64,000 bases of DNA from Alkalibacillus haloalkaliphilus (GTDB lineage Bacteria > Bacillota > Bacilli > Bacillales > Alkalibacillaceae): positions 98,337 through 162,336 of the forward strand of contig NZ_BJYA01000011.1 of assembly GCF_007991275.1 (NCBI RefSeq), read 5' to 3'. Below, one piece after another: positions 55,867-64,000 of this stretch. A program made the translations under genes and the position numbers. Numbering within the stretch: the first letter of the stretch is position 1; each line of letters starts with the position of its first letter. The notes below the pieces were generated by a model. The model was given only the letters and a program-made list of their open reading frames with translations, did no database searches and was not told the DNA's origin.

Positions 55867-56505
55867 TTATTTAAAAGATGCAATACAACGGTAGATTGGC
55901 TGTCCTTTGTTAGAGAATTTCTCTTCATACTCTGTCATAACATTTGTCTCATCTTCTAAGGCGTGTAAATCTAGGGTGACATCTTCAAGTTTCATTCCAA
56001 ACTGCGAAAAGCTAACTAAGCTATATTCAAATAACTTGCGATTATCCGTTTTCATAATGATTTGACCTTCATCATGTAAAACACTTTTATATTGCTCTAA
56101 AAATGTGTGATAAGTTAAGCGTCTTTTTTCATGGCGTGATTTAGGCCACGGATCTGAAAAGTTTAAATAAATACGATCTACTTCGTTTTCAGCAAACATA
56201 TCCCGCAAATCTTGTGCATTTTCATGCATTAACTTCGCGTTGATTATTTCCTGTTCTTTTATTTTGTCAATTGCACTTACTATAACGTTTTTATCGCGTT
56301 CAATTCCGATAAAATTAAAGTCAGGATTTTTCATCGCCATTCCTTCTATAAAGCGACCTTTACCTGTTCCAATTTCTAAAGCGATTGGCTGCTCTTTATC
56401 GAAGATTGAATTCCAGCTACCTTTTCGTTCATATGGTGTTTGTTCAACTATTGCACTATTTTCTTTAATATATCCTTCAGCCCAAGGTTTATTTCGTAGT
56501 CTCAT
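55867..56505 (-). CDS. trmB: tRNA (guanine-N7-)-methyltransferase TrmB
   Basis: 212 aa. Motif I is LEIGTGKGRFI (about 43-53), GIERDKNVI follows, then the catalytic LNFSDPWPKSRHEKRRL and a C-terminal MKTDNRKLFEYSL, all typical of TrmB. It methylates G46 of tRNA. Start behind AAAGGTG. Lies 28 bases before ytnP. Confidence 0.96.
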   Translation of the reverse strand: MRLRNKPWAEGYIKENSAIVEQTPYERKGSWNSIFDKEQPIALEIGTGKGRFIEGMAMKNPDFNFIGIERDKNVIVSAIDKIKEQEIINAKLMHENAQDLRDMFAENEVDRIYLNFSDPWPKSRHEKRRLTYHTFLEQYKSVLHDEGQIIMKTDNRKLFEYSLVSFSQFGMKLEDVTLDLHALEDETNVMTEYEEKFSNKGQPIYRCIASFK

Positions 56506-56551
56506 AATGACACCTTTCTTTTCATGTTTGTCTCATTTTCCATTATACAAT

Positions 56552-56591
56552 AAAAATATCTATATCCAAGATTAATCAAGGATATAGATAT
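56552..56591 (-). terminator. Terminator of ytmP
   Basis: A 12-bp AT-rich stem (ATATCTATATCC / GGATATAGATAT) with a 12-base loop, followed by TTTTTAT on the minus strand. Placed 3 bases past the ytmP stop. Confidence 0.8.
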
Positions 56592-56594
56592 AGA

Positions 56595-57392
56595 TTAATA
56601 TTTTATAAATAATTGCTGATTGCTAGTTAATTGCTGTTTCCATTTCTCTGCTTCTTCGTCATCACCGCGTTCTAAATGCCATAAATAAAATGATAACGAC
56701 TGTGCTGTCATATACCATTGACAACGAGCGAGTAAATGATCATTTAGCTGGATGCCGTATTGATCTAACCATTGTTCCCAGTTAGACCTTGGAATGTATT
56801 GATATAGTAACATACTTAAGTCCATTGCCGGATCAGCTAATACTGCATTATCCCAGTCGATTAAGTATAAATGGTCATCTTCTCCTAATAACCAATTTTC
56901 GTGGTTAAGGTCTGCGTGACACACAACCTTTTTATGGTTTTCAACAATGCTTATATGATTCGTCAAAAACTGAACGGTTTGTTTCACAATACTAGTTTCT
57001 GAAATTGATAGTTTTTTACTTTTTTCATGTAGATTAACAAGTAAATGCCAAGGTTCTAGCGGCTTCTTACCCATGCGCATAAATAGGTGTAAAATTTCAG
57101 ATGAGTGGTGAATTTTACTAATTAGTTGAACGACTTCATCTTGCTGCATTTCTGGCTTAGTTAATACGCGTCCTTCTAACCACTTTTGCGCTGTTATAAC
57201 ATCCCCATCCGCTAAACGTTTCGTCCAAACGAGTTTAGGTACAATCCCTTCAGCAGATAATATCGCTAAAAACGGAGAGGAATTCCTTTTTAAGAATAAT
57301 TTCTGTTGGTCACTATTTTCAGCTAAATATGCTTCTCCCGAGCTTCCTCCAGCTGGCGTTATTAACCAATCGGAACCTAGTACTTGTTCCAT
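56595..57392 (-). CDS. ytmP: Aminoglycoside phosphotransferase/choline-kinase-like protein YtmP
   Basis: 265 aa kinase fold. The N-terminal lobe has LKRNSSPFLA (the Lys for ATP). The catalytic loop is VCHADLNHENWLL (HxDxxxxN) and the metal Asp is in YLIDWDNAVLADPAMDLS. Relatives phosphorylate choline, homoserine or aminoglycosides; the substrate of YtmP is unknown. Position between ytlR and trmB as in B. subtilis (ytzH not seen). Start ATG behind AGGTGAG. Confidence 0.9.
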   Translation of the reverse strand: MEQVLGSDWLITPAGGSSGEAYLAENSDQQKLFLKRNSSPFLAILSAEGIVPKLVWTKRLADGDVITAQKWLEGRVLTKPEMQQDEVVQLISKIHHSSEILHLFMRMGKKPLEPWHLLVNLHEKSKKLSISETSIVKQTVQFLTNHISIVENHKKVVCHADLNHENWLLGEDDHLYLIDWDNAVLADPAMDLSMLLYQYIPRSNWEQWLDQYGIQLNDHLLARCQWYMTAQSLSFYLWHLERGDDEEAEKWKQQLTSNQQLFIKY

Positions 57393-57500
57393 CGTTCACT
57401 CACCTACTTTATTGCGTGTCGTCCAAGTTCTATTAAATAGTCAGACTAGAATAGAATAACCTATTTTAGTATGTTTTTTCAAGAGAATATAAAAATAAAC

Positions 57501-58406
57501 TTATTTTAAAATACAAAATGATTGTAAGTGTTTACGAATATGACATTGATCAACCTCGTCCGTAAAGCCATCTGCTTGGTAAATTAACGGGGTATCACTC
57601 GAAATAGACACCGTTGAACCATTAAAACAATCTACTTCTTTTAAGCTAGTATGTTTACCGAAGAATACCGTTATAAATAGTAAGAGTATTTTCATTCTAG
57701 ATATATTACTAACTGTTGTTATAGTAAAATGTTGATCATTCACTTCAGCATTAGGTGCTATTTTCATCCCACCGCCGAAATACGGGTGATTACTGACCGT
57801 GATTAACCATGTATTGTCCATTTTAATACATTCACCATCTACATTTAAAGACAAATTTTTCGGTTTGTATGTAAATACGTTTTTAATAAGGCCATAAACG
57901 TAAATTAGTTGCTTTAGACGGAAAATGTTCAACCATTTTTTAAACGAAGACTGATCAACTGTTTGGGCCACTTCACCATCAAAACCAAAGCCAATACTTG
58001 AAGCGAATACATATTGATTTCCACTAACTTCATATTCTCCAAGCCAATAGAGCATGCTTTCAGGTTGTTGAAATAGTAAATCAGCTTGTTTATATGGGTT
58101 CAGTTCCATTCCACAACCTCTAGCAAAATCATTGCCAGAACCAGTTGGAATAAGACCAATGGCAATGTCGTTATTTTTTAGGCCATTAAAAACTTCGTAT
58201 ACTGTTCCGTCTCCACCAATAATTATAATTGTTTGGACTTCACCGCTATTCACAATCGTTTTAGTAATCTCTGTTGCATGCCCTTCATACTGTGTATAGT
58301 AAGTTTTATGTTGTGAGATTTTGTTATGATGTCTTTCCTTTATGTAATTATAGACAGAAGAAGCTTTTTGGCTTCCTGCTTTATAATTAATAATAAATGC
58401 ATACAT
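57501..58406 (-). CDS. ytlR: Diacylglycerol/lipid kinase family protein YtlR
   Basis: 301 aa. The DAGK/NAD-kinase nucleotide motif GGDGTVYEVFNGL (about 67-79) and GLIPTGSGNDFARGC are clear; C-terminal beta-rich half. It phosphorylates a lipid or sphingoid-like substrate at the membrane; the real substrate is not known. Site GAGGAG before the ATG. Separated from ytlQ by 58 bases. Confidence 0.92.
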   Translation of the reverse strand: MYAFIINYKAGSQKASSVYNYIKERHHNKISQHKTYYTQYEGHATEITKTIVNSGEVQTIIIIGGDGTVYEVFNGLKNNDIAIGLIPTGSGNDFARGCGMELNPYKQADLLFQQPESMLYWLGEYEVSGNQYVFASSIGFGFDGEVAQTVDQSSFKKWLNIFRLKQLIYVYGLIKNVFTYKPKNLSLNVDGECIKMDNTWLITVSNHPYFGGGMKIAPNAEVNDQHFTITTVSNISRMKILLLFITVFFGKHTSLKEVDCFNGSTVSISSDTPLIYQADGFTDEVDQCHIRKHLQSFCILK

Positions 58407-58464
58407 TTTTCGATCTCCTCAAGTTTACTTTAACGACACTTGAATACTTTTTGTGAATAACACA

Positions 58465-59352
58465 TCAAAACTGTTCATCAGTTTCAACATCTTCCCATTC
58501 AGGCCTTTTAATAGATGTTGTTTGAGTATAAGATAACAAAGTCTCTGTTACTTTTAACTGATTATGTTTCAATGGATTTTTGCTTTCTCGCATTGATTGA
58601 AACCAAGATTGATAGTTTTCACGATCAACATACTCTGTTTGATAAGGTAAGTGATTATAATGAATCACACCTTGACTAGTAAAAACTAACTTTTTAATAT
58701 CAAAGCTTACATTATGATAATCTAGCATCGTTCTTACTGTACTCTCCATACGCTTCAAAGCAATATTAGGGTTAACAATCATCCTCTCAGTTTCATCAGT
58801 TTTCTTAAGCCATTTTCGCTGATCTACTGGCTCATACACACTGTTACTTTCATCATCAAGCCAATTAATACATAGAACTTCAGTTGGCGTAATTAAAATG
58901 ATTTCTGCTTCTAAGAGAGCATGCTTTAATTTAAAAATTGGGAAATACATCAATAAATAAGTGTCAGGAAATCGAGTTAAAAAATATTTGAGCCGCTGAT
59001 CTATTTCATACGTTCGATCAAGAAATGATACTTCTTGTAATGTACTAGAAGCCCACTTCAATTGAAATTGATATGTTTTGTCGAGAAACTCCACTTTCAA
59101 CTCTTCTTCAGTTTTTGGTAATTTAGTTGTTGGTTCCTCTACAGGTTCATGATGACGCTTAAACCAATTCTTCCAACGCGGTTGTTCTTCTTCGTAATTA
59201 ACCTCTTCATCGACCGGTTCTTGTTGGTTATACCACTGATTATAAATGGCATCGTAATTTTCTTTTTTTAGGCGAATGAATTGTCCTGGGTAACGATACA
59301 CATCTGTTTCATAGCGTGATATATAATCTTGTAATTTGACTAACTGTGCCAT
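58465..59352 (-). CDS. ytlQ: YtlQ-like protein, function unknown
   Basis: 295 aa soluble protein, acidic in the middle (EPVDEEVNYEEEQPRWKNWF). The second half has alternating beta/alpha segments (ALLEAEIILITPTEVLCINW and SFDIKKLVFTSQGVIHYN) reminiscent of NERD or restriction-like folds. Placement between thpR and ytlR matches B. subtilis ytlQ. The ATG at 59352 follows AGGTGA by 5 bases; an in-frame GTG three codons earlier overlaps the thpR stop. Assignment rests largely on synteny. Confidence 0.75.
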   Translation of the reverse strand: MAQLVKLQDYISRYETDVYRYPGQFIRLKKENYDAIYNQWYNQQEPVDEEVNYEEEQPRWKNWFKRHHEPVEEPTTKLPKTEEELKVEFLDKTYQFQLKWASSTLQEVSFLDRTYEIDQRLKYFLTRFPDTYLLMYFPIFKLKHALLEAEIILITPTEVLCINWLDDESNSVYEPVDQRKWLKKTDETERMIVNPNIALKRMESTVRTMLDYHNVSFDIKKLVFTSQGVIHYNHLPYQTEYVDRENYQSWFQSMRESKNPLKHNQLKVTETLLSYTQTTSIKRPEWEDVETDEQF

Positions 59353-59353
59353 G

Positions 59354-59908
59354 TTATTCACCTGTTTCCTTTAATGTAAAAGTTTTGACGATTTCATATT
59401 TCGGTTCATTTTGCGGGTGAATTTTAAACAGTTGAAACTCTTCAACTCTAAAATGATTGATCGGATCATTAATCTTATTGTTTAAACTTGTACTTAAAAC
59501 CGTTTTATCTTTCCATTTTTTAGCTAGTGTAATATGTGGTTTGTATGACCGTTTGTCTTGATCAAAATTAAGCGCTGCAGCTGCTTTTTCGACTTTTTCT
59601 TTTAAATCACTCAACGGCTCTACAAGTTGAACTTTTGCAAACAATACTCTCGGTTGCTCTTTTTTACCAAAATAGCTAAGTCCATTAATGCTTATGTCAA
59701 ACTGAGGAACCGTAATATCTTGAAGGTACTCTTCTAATTGAGCCACACTTTGTTCTGAAACAGGCCCTAAAAACTTTAACGTAAGATGAAAATCTAACTC
59801 ATGAACCCACCCTCGATAACTAACATAAGGCTTGATATGTTGTTGCCATTGAGATAAGGTCAATGCCACTCGGTTTGGCACTTTGATACCAATGAAATAA
59901 TGGTTCAC
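59354..59908 (-). CDS. thpR: RNA 2',3'-cyclic phosphodiesterase ThpR
   Basis: 184 aa 2H phosphoesterase with two HxTx motifs: FHLTLKFLG (about 41-49) and HITLAKKW (about 126-133). It opens 2',3'-cyclic phosphates and can join tRNA half-molecules in vitro (family knowledge). In B. subtilis the gene is ytlP. GTG start behind GTGGTGA. Its stop lies directly before the ytlQ start, so they are coupled. Confidence 0.92.
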   Translation of the reverse strand: MNHYFIGIKVPNRVALTLSQWQQHIKPYVSYRGWVHELDFHLTLKFLGPVSEQSVAQLEEYLQDITVPQFDISINGLSYFGKKEQPRVLFAKVQLVEPLSDLKEKVEKAAAALNFDQDKRSYKPHITLAKKWKDKTVLSTSLNNKINDPINHFRVEEFQLFKIHPQNEPKYEIVKTFTLKETGE

Positions 59909-59923
59909 TAGAAATCACCACTT

Positions 59924-60634
59924 TTATGTTTTTAATTGGTCTAATTCTTGCTCGGTTAACTCGCGGTATTCACCTAATGGTAACTGTTCATCCAATGATA
60001 AGCTTCCCATTTGACGTCGTTTTAAAAATCGCACCTCGTGGCCTCTCGCTTGGAACATACGTTTAACTTGGTGGAATTTTCCCTCTGAGATCGTCACAAC
60101 GACCCAAGAGTGTTCATCAGTTGTTTCTGTTACTTCTAGTTCAGCAGGTTTCGTTACATAATCATCATCTAATATGACACCTTCTTTAAAAGCTTGTACA
60201 TCTTCTTCTGTAACAACCCCATTAATAGTTGCCTCATATATTTTATCGACTTTTTTCCTTGGAGATGTAAGCTGGTGAGCTAATTCTCCATCATTCGTTA
60301 ATAATAATAAGCCAACTGTATCTTTATCTAACCTTCCAACTGGAAATAAATTAAATTTATCATAAAACGGGTCTAATAGATCTGTTACACATTCATGTCT
60401 TGAGTCCTCTGTTGCAGAGATTACACCTTTAGGTTTGTTTAACATAATGTAAACAAATTCTCGATAATCAATGACGTTTCCATTCACAACGACTTCAGAT
60501 TGATTAGGGTCAACATGATGGGAAACATCTTTAATGACTTCCCCATCAACTTGAACTGATCCTTTTTTAATTAATTTTTTAACCTCTTTACGTGAGCCGA
60601 AGTCTTCATTTGCTAGCAATTTATCTAAACGCAT
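59924..60634 (-). CDS. ytzG: RsuA-family 16S rRNA pseudouridine synthase YtzG
   Basis: 236 aa. N-terminal S4 domain (MRLDKLLANEDFGSRKEVKK), then the catalytic motif PVGRLDKDTVGLLLLTNDG with the nucleophilic Asp, and the C-terminal EGKFHQVKRMF block. It converts uridine to pseudouridine in 16S rRNA (position 516 in E. coli RsuA). Site AGGAG before the ATG. Follows ytgP by 11 bases (operon) and precedes thpR by 15. Confidence 0.94.
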   Translation of the reverse strand: MRLDKLLANEDFGSRKEVKKLIKKGSVQVDGEVIKDVSHHVDPNQSEVVVNGNVIDYREFVYIMLNKPKGVISATEDSRHECVTDLLDPFYDKFNLFPVGRLDKDTVGLLLLTNDGELAHQLTSPRKKVDKIYEATINGVVTEEDVQAFKEGVILDDDYVTKPAELEVTETTDEHSWVVVTISEGKFHQVKRMFQARGHEVRFLKRRQMGSLSLDEQLPLGEYRELTEQELDQLKT

Positions 60635-60645
60635 AAATCATACTC

Positions 60646-62268
60646 CTATATAAACAGTTTTGAAAAGCGGTTAACTCTTTCTCCAAGTAAATGTTGTAGT
60701 AAAGTTGTCTTGTATGCTAACCATAAATAAGCATAGGCACCAATGGTTACAGAGCCAAATAATTGGGTTGAGTATTGTAGACGCGTACCGTCAGTAAATG
60801 GCAATCCTAATAGCCAGTTCGTAATGACAACAATGATCGCCATTATTGCCGTTAAAATAATGATGAGCAACGATTTTTTTAACAACGGCTTTAACTCAAA
60901 TTTCGTTTCTTTGTATAACTTAACGACATTTAACGTTGCAGCCGTTAACACACCAATCCCTGTCGCAATAACAGCACCTTCTGCTTGTAAAACGGTTATG
61001 AGTGGTACGTTTAAAATTATTTTAACTAAAAGGCCGATCCCTAAACTAATTAATGTGAAGTTCTGCTTATTAACACCTTGTAACATCGAAGCACTGACAG
61101 TAAAAAGTGCAAAAAATAGTGACACTGGTGCATACACTGCTAAGATGGACCCAGCGTAGACAACTTCCTCAGGTGAATATAAAGTACCATAAGCCTGGTC
61201 TGATAAAAGGGCTAAACCAACAGATGCAGGTAAAATTAAAAGCATAACAATTTGGAATGCCTTACTTATATAATTTTGATACTCCTGATGATTATTTTGT
61301 GTAAAAGCATGTGTAATCGACGGTAATAATGCCATTGCTAACCCAATTGCAAGCGTAACAGGGATAATCACTAATTTATGACCATAGACAATAATGACTG
61401 AAAGAAGTGACTCAGAAATTTCGCTAAGACCGATACTACTCATTGTTCGATTAAATGTAACTTGATCAACTAATTGATATAACGGTGTAGCTATTCCAAC
61501 TAATATAAATGGACCTGCATATGAAAGTAATTCTTGATACATATCACGCCGAGGAATACTCGGAGCACGCTTACGTGATTGATTTACTTGTCGTTCGATT
61601 GATGGCTTTCGCTTTCGATAGATTGCCGTTAATACAAGGCTAGAAGCAAGCGCACCAATGAATGCAGCAAAAGCAGCTAGTCCAACTGCCATCGTGATCG
61701 TACCATCGAGAATTCTTAACACAACAAAACCTGCAGCTAATAAGAAAACGATTCTCACAATTTGTTCGACAACAATCGAGATCGCACTAGGCCCCATTGA
61801 ACCATGTCCTTGGAAATAACCTCTTACGATACTCATTGGAGCGACAATAAGTAAAGCAAAACTAACCATTTGAATAACAAACGTCACATCACTTAATGAA
61901 TTCGAGAAATTGCCATCTGCTGGGACAAATATACGTGCTAACCACTCTGCGCTTAAAAACATAATTAAAAATGAAACCAAACCTGTTATAAACATAAAAA
62001 ACAAACCTGATTTAAACATAACTTCCTTCGTCCGATAGTCTTCCAAAGCATTATACTTCGCAACAAATTTAGACATGGCCATAGGTATGCCTAAAGATGA
62101 GATGGTTAAAAATATTTGGAAAGGGTTATAGGCGTATGAATACAAAGTTCCTCCAGTATCACCTACTAAAGCGAAAAATGGTATAACATATAATAACCCT
62201 AGTACTTTTGATAAGTAATTGGCACCTGTTAACATCATCGTGCCTCTTAATATATTTGACTGTGACAT
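60646..62268 (-). CDS. ytgP: MOP-family lipid flippase YtgP (MurJ type)
   Basis: 540 aa with about 14 membrane segments of the Wzx/MurJ/MATE fold. Starts SNILRGTMMLTGANYLSKVL, and the GYFQGHGSMGPSAISIVVEQ and MLQGVNKQNFTL blocks are typical. B. subtilis YtgP is a lipid II flippase that can replace AmJ (known). It flips peptidoglycan precursors outward. GTAGGTGA site before the ATG. First gene of the run ytgP-ytzG-thpR-ytlQ. Divergent from ytfP. Confidence 0.94.
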   Translation of the reverse strand: MSQSNILRGTMMLTGANYLSKVLGLLYVIPFFALVGDTGGTLYSYAYNPFQIFLTISSLGIPMAMSKFVAKYNALEDYRTKEVMFKSGLFFMFITGLVSFLIMFLSAEWLARIFVPADGNFSNSLSDVTFVIQMVSFALLIVAPMSIVRGYFQGHGSMGPSAISIVVEQIVRIVFLLAAGFVVLRILDGTITMAVGLAAFAAFIGALASSLVLTAIYRKRKPSIERQVNQSRKRAPSIPRRDMYQELLSYAGPFILVGIATPLYQLVDQVTFNRTMSSIGLSEISESLLSVIIVYGHKLVIIPVTLAIGLAMALLPSITHAFTQNNHQEYQNYISKAFQIVMLLILPASVGLALLSDQAYGTLYSPEEVVYAGSILAVYAPVSLFFALFTVSASMLQGVNKQNFTLISLGIGLLVKIILNVPLITVLQAEGAVIATGIGVLTAATLNVVKLYKETKFELKPLLKKSLLIIILTAIMAIIVVITNWLLGLPFTDGTRLQYSTQLFGSVTIGAYAYLWLAYKTTLLQHLLGERVNRFSKLFI

Positions 62269-62358
62269 ATTTTCACCTACAATTATTGTTCTTTCTAACT
62301 CTTTTATTTTATCATATAGAAGGGAGAAAAATAACGAGCAGAAGGGTATGAAATAAAT

Positions 62359-63633
62359 TTGAAATATGATGTTGTTGTAATCGGTGGTGGACCCTCTGGT
62401 TTAATGGCTGCAATTACAGCTGGCCGTCATGGGGCAAACACTTTATTAATAGAAAAAGGGAAAAAACTAGGTAGAAAACTAGCAATCAGCGGTGGAGGAC
62501 GTTGTAATGTAACTAACGTCTTACCTGATAAAGAACTAATTGAACACATTCCTGGAAATGGAAAATTTCTATACAGTGCATTTTCGATCTTTAACAATTA
62601 TTCTATTATTGATTACTTTGAATCTCTTGGAGTTAAACTAAAAGAAGAAGATAAAGGTAGAATGTTCCCAGTGAATGATAAAGCAATCACTGTCGTCAAC
62701 AGGCTATTAGAACAAATCGACCAACACGATATTAACACTAAGCTTAACACGAAAGTTGATGCCATACATTATGGTGAAGATCATCACACGATTATATTAG
62801 ATGATGGAGAAAAAATAGAAACAAGTTCTGTTGTCATTGCAGTAGGAGGAAAATCAGTACCACATACCGGCAGTGAAGGACAAGGTTATGCCTGGGCAAA
62901 AAAAGCAGGACATACAATTACCGATTTATATCCGACAGAAGTTCCGATGACATCAAATGAACCTTTCATAAAACAAAAGATATTACAAGGGATCTCATTA
63001 CGAGATGTAACGATAACGGCACTAAAACCAAATGGTAAACCAATAAAAACTCACCGTTGGGATCTCCTCTTCACACATGAAGGCGTTTCTGGTCCAGCGG
63101 CACTAAGGTTAAGCCAATACGTTGTTAAAGCTTTGAAAAAACATAAAGTTGATGAGTTAAAGGTTTCAATAGATTGTTTCCCTGATATAAATGAACAACA
63201 ATTAGTAGAGCAACTTATGTCTGCATCCAAACAATCACCTAATAAATCGGTTAAACAGGTTTGGAAACCGATGATACAAGAACGTGTCTTACTATATTTA
63301 ATGGAACTTGCACAACTTGATCCATCAACAACCTATCATCACTTAGAGAAAAAGAAAGTCATAAGCTTAGCTCATAACATGAAAAATTTTGAGTTAAACG
63401 TCAATGGTACATTACCAATAGAAAAAGCATTTATTACAGGTGGTGGCGTTTCCTTAAAAGAAATAGTACCAAGTGAAATGGCTTCCAAAATAATGGATCG
63501 ACTCTATTTCTGTGGAGAAGTACTAGACATTCATGGTTATACTGGAGGATTTAATATTACTGCTGCCTTCTCCACCGGCTATATCGCTGGCTTAAATTCA
63601 GCACAACGAGCTACCAATTATATAGAAGAGTAA
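62359..63633 (+). CDS. ytfP: HI0933-family flavoprotein oxidoreductase YtfP
   Basis: 424 aa. FAD-binding motif VVIGGGPSGLMAAITAG (about 6-22) and the GRKLAISGGGRCNVTN block that defines HI0933-like proteins. The late GGGVSLKEIVPSEM and GYTGGFNITAAFSTGYIAG bind the dinucleotide. Function unknown; likely a reductase. Translation starts at TTG with a distant AAGGG. A terminator follows the stop. Confidence 0.94.
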   Translation: MKYDVVVIGGGPSGLMAAITAGRHGANTLLIEKGKKLGRKLAISGGGRCNVTNVLPDKELIEHIPGNGKFLYSAFSIFNNYSIIDYFESLGVKLKEEDKGRMFPVNDKAITVVNRLLEQIDQHDINTKLNTKVDAIHYGEDHHTIILDDGEKIETSSVVIAVGGKSVPHTGSEGQGYAWAKKAGHTITDLYPTEVPMTSNEPFIKQKILQGISLRDVTITALKPNGKPIKTHRWDLLFTHEGVSGPAALRLSQYVVKALKKHKVDELKVSIDCFPDINEQQLVEQLMSASKQSPNKSVKQVWKPMIQERVLLYLMELAQLDPSTTYHHLEKKKVISLAHNMKNFELNVNGTLPIEKAFITGGGVSLKEIVPSEMASKIMDRLYFCGEVLDIHGYTGGFNITAAFSTGYIAGLNSAQRATNYIEE

Positions 63634-63637
63634 TGAA

Positions 63638-63673
63638 AAAACCGAGGACATCTTGCGATGTTCTCGGTTTTTT
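63638..63673 (+). terminator. Terminator of ytfP
   Basis: Stem ACCGAGGACATC / GATGTTCTCGGT (one G-U pair) with a TTGC loop, followed by seven Ts. Confidence 0.93.
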
Positions 63674-63687
63674 GGCTTTTGTATTAT

Positions 63688-63806
63688 TAATGATTCTGTT
63701 TCAAATGTGGTGGTGTAATGTTTTACACCATCCACTTATTACCCTTTTAACGAATACATTTATCATCGCTACATCAAAATGCTTCGCTTTCACCCGCAGG
63801 GCACAG
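63688..63806. repeat. Dispersed repeat, copy B
   Basis: Second copy of the repeat at 54341-54462; it shares the blocks listed there. It lies 15 bases after the ytfP terminator. Confidence 0.8.
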
Positions 63807-63933
63807 GTGCAACATCTGCTCATGCTCCCTACGGTCGCTTATCGCAGTATTTTTTTGCAGGGGCATGGCTCGAGCCAGGTAACTTCATCGAAACGGCAAC
63901 ATGATTGTTGTGACAATGGCCACCACCACATTT
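63703..63933. repeat. Noncoding element with 13-bp inverted ends
   Basis: AAATGTGGTGGTG at 63703-63715 is exactly inverted at 63921-63933 (CACCACCACATTT), enclosing 205 bases that contain GGCTCGAGCC and no convincing gene. The rest of the end region 63634-64000 is noncoding except a terminator. Confidence 0.65.
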
Positions 63934-63958
63934 AGTATAGAGTCGAAAAATAATACAA

Positions 63959-63986
63959 AAAAAGCTCAGTATTTACTGAACTTTTT
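63959..63986. terminator. Weak terminator-like hairpin at the right edge
   Basis: AAAAAGCTCAGTA pairs with TACTGAACTTTTT with one mismatch and a tiny loop; T runs on both strands. It may end a minus-strand gene whose last codons start just inside the right edge. Confidence 0.4.
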
Positions 63987-64000
63987 AAATTGCCCGGCGG

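Noticed and set aside
63633..63935. 100-codon plus-strand ORF directly after ytfP
   Set aside because: Its first codons form the ytfP terminator and the rest runs through the dispersed repeat and the inverted-ended element. There is no ribosome-binding site of its own, and the translation has no domain-like pattern.
63985..64000. 3' end of a minus-strand gene at the right edge
   Set aside because: A TAA-ended frame is possible, but only four codons are inside the window, too little to support a gene.

Overview
The window is a chromosomal core segment of a low-GC Bacillaceae-type endospore former. Gene content and order follow the Bacillus subtilis dnaE-ytrH-ytrI ... ytgP-ytfP region (remembered synteny, not computed). 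Sporulation genes (ytrH, ytrI, ytfJ, an alpha/beta SASP, refZ) confirm a spore former. Several membrane or secreted proteins have very acidic tails or linkers (UPF0182 protein, class A PBP, MotS, a membrane-anchored metalloprotease, a lipoprotein). This, with a MotPS-type stator, suggests a halotolerant or alkaliphilic relative such as those around Halobacillus, Virgibacillus or Alkalibacillus. No rRNA, tRNA, prophage, IS or CRISPR array was seen.

Layout. 1-5.1 kb: 5' end of dnaE, sporulation membrane genes ytrH-ytrI, a 60-aa gene, nrnA, ytpI, ytoI, ytkL. 5.2-11.1 kb: amino acid and peptide catabolism (M24 peptidase, YjiH-like membrane protein, class III aminotransferase, alanine dehydrogenase, an SDR-fold protein). 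11.3-16.8 kb: universal stress protein, EcsC-like protein, ytxK-ytfJ-ytfI, amidohydrolase ytcJ, SASP. 16.9-23.6 kb: thiI with its cysteine desulfurase, a small membrane protein, ezrA, refZ, ytsP, and rpsD behind a structured leader. 23.6-34.1 kb, the most lineage-specific part: an acidic HExxH metalloprotease, a MurE-like ligase lacking the amino-acid recognition motif, a UPF0182 giant membrane protein, tyrS behind a T-box, and a class A penicillin-binding protein. 34.2-41 kb: acuABC, motPS, ccpA, and aroA (chorismate mutase-DAHP synthase). 41-46 kb: an FtsA-like ATPase with a repeat-built C-terminus, mntR, ytxJ, the ytxG-ytxH pair behind a sigma-B-type promoter, and an M29 aminopeptidase. 46.4-54.3 kb: murC, a short nicotinate phosphoribosyltransferase, ytpR, ytpQ, a PfoR-type EIIC protein, a lipoprotein, ytoQ, ytoP, ytzB. 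55-63.6 kb: ytnP, trmB, ytmP, ytlR, ytlQ, thpR, ytzG, ytgP, ytfP.

Regulation and repeats. Clear cis elements are a tyrosine T-box, an rpsD leader with a strong sigma-A promoter, a sigma-B-like promoter before ytxG, a perfect 10-bp-arm palindrome in the ccpA leader, and about two dozen intrinsic terminators, several of them bidirectional or overlapping the last codons of a gene. Three repeat features stand out: a four-copy array of about 21 bp after the M29 aminopeptidase gene; a dispersed repeat with copies after ytzB and after ytfP; and palindromic or inverted-repeat-bounded elements built on these copies.

Most of the window is ordinary conserved Bacillaceae core. The best candidates for undescribed biology are the FtsA-like protein with tandem C-terminal modules, the MurE-like ligase next to the anchored metalloprotease, the SDR protein without its catalytic residues, and the dispersed repeat family.
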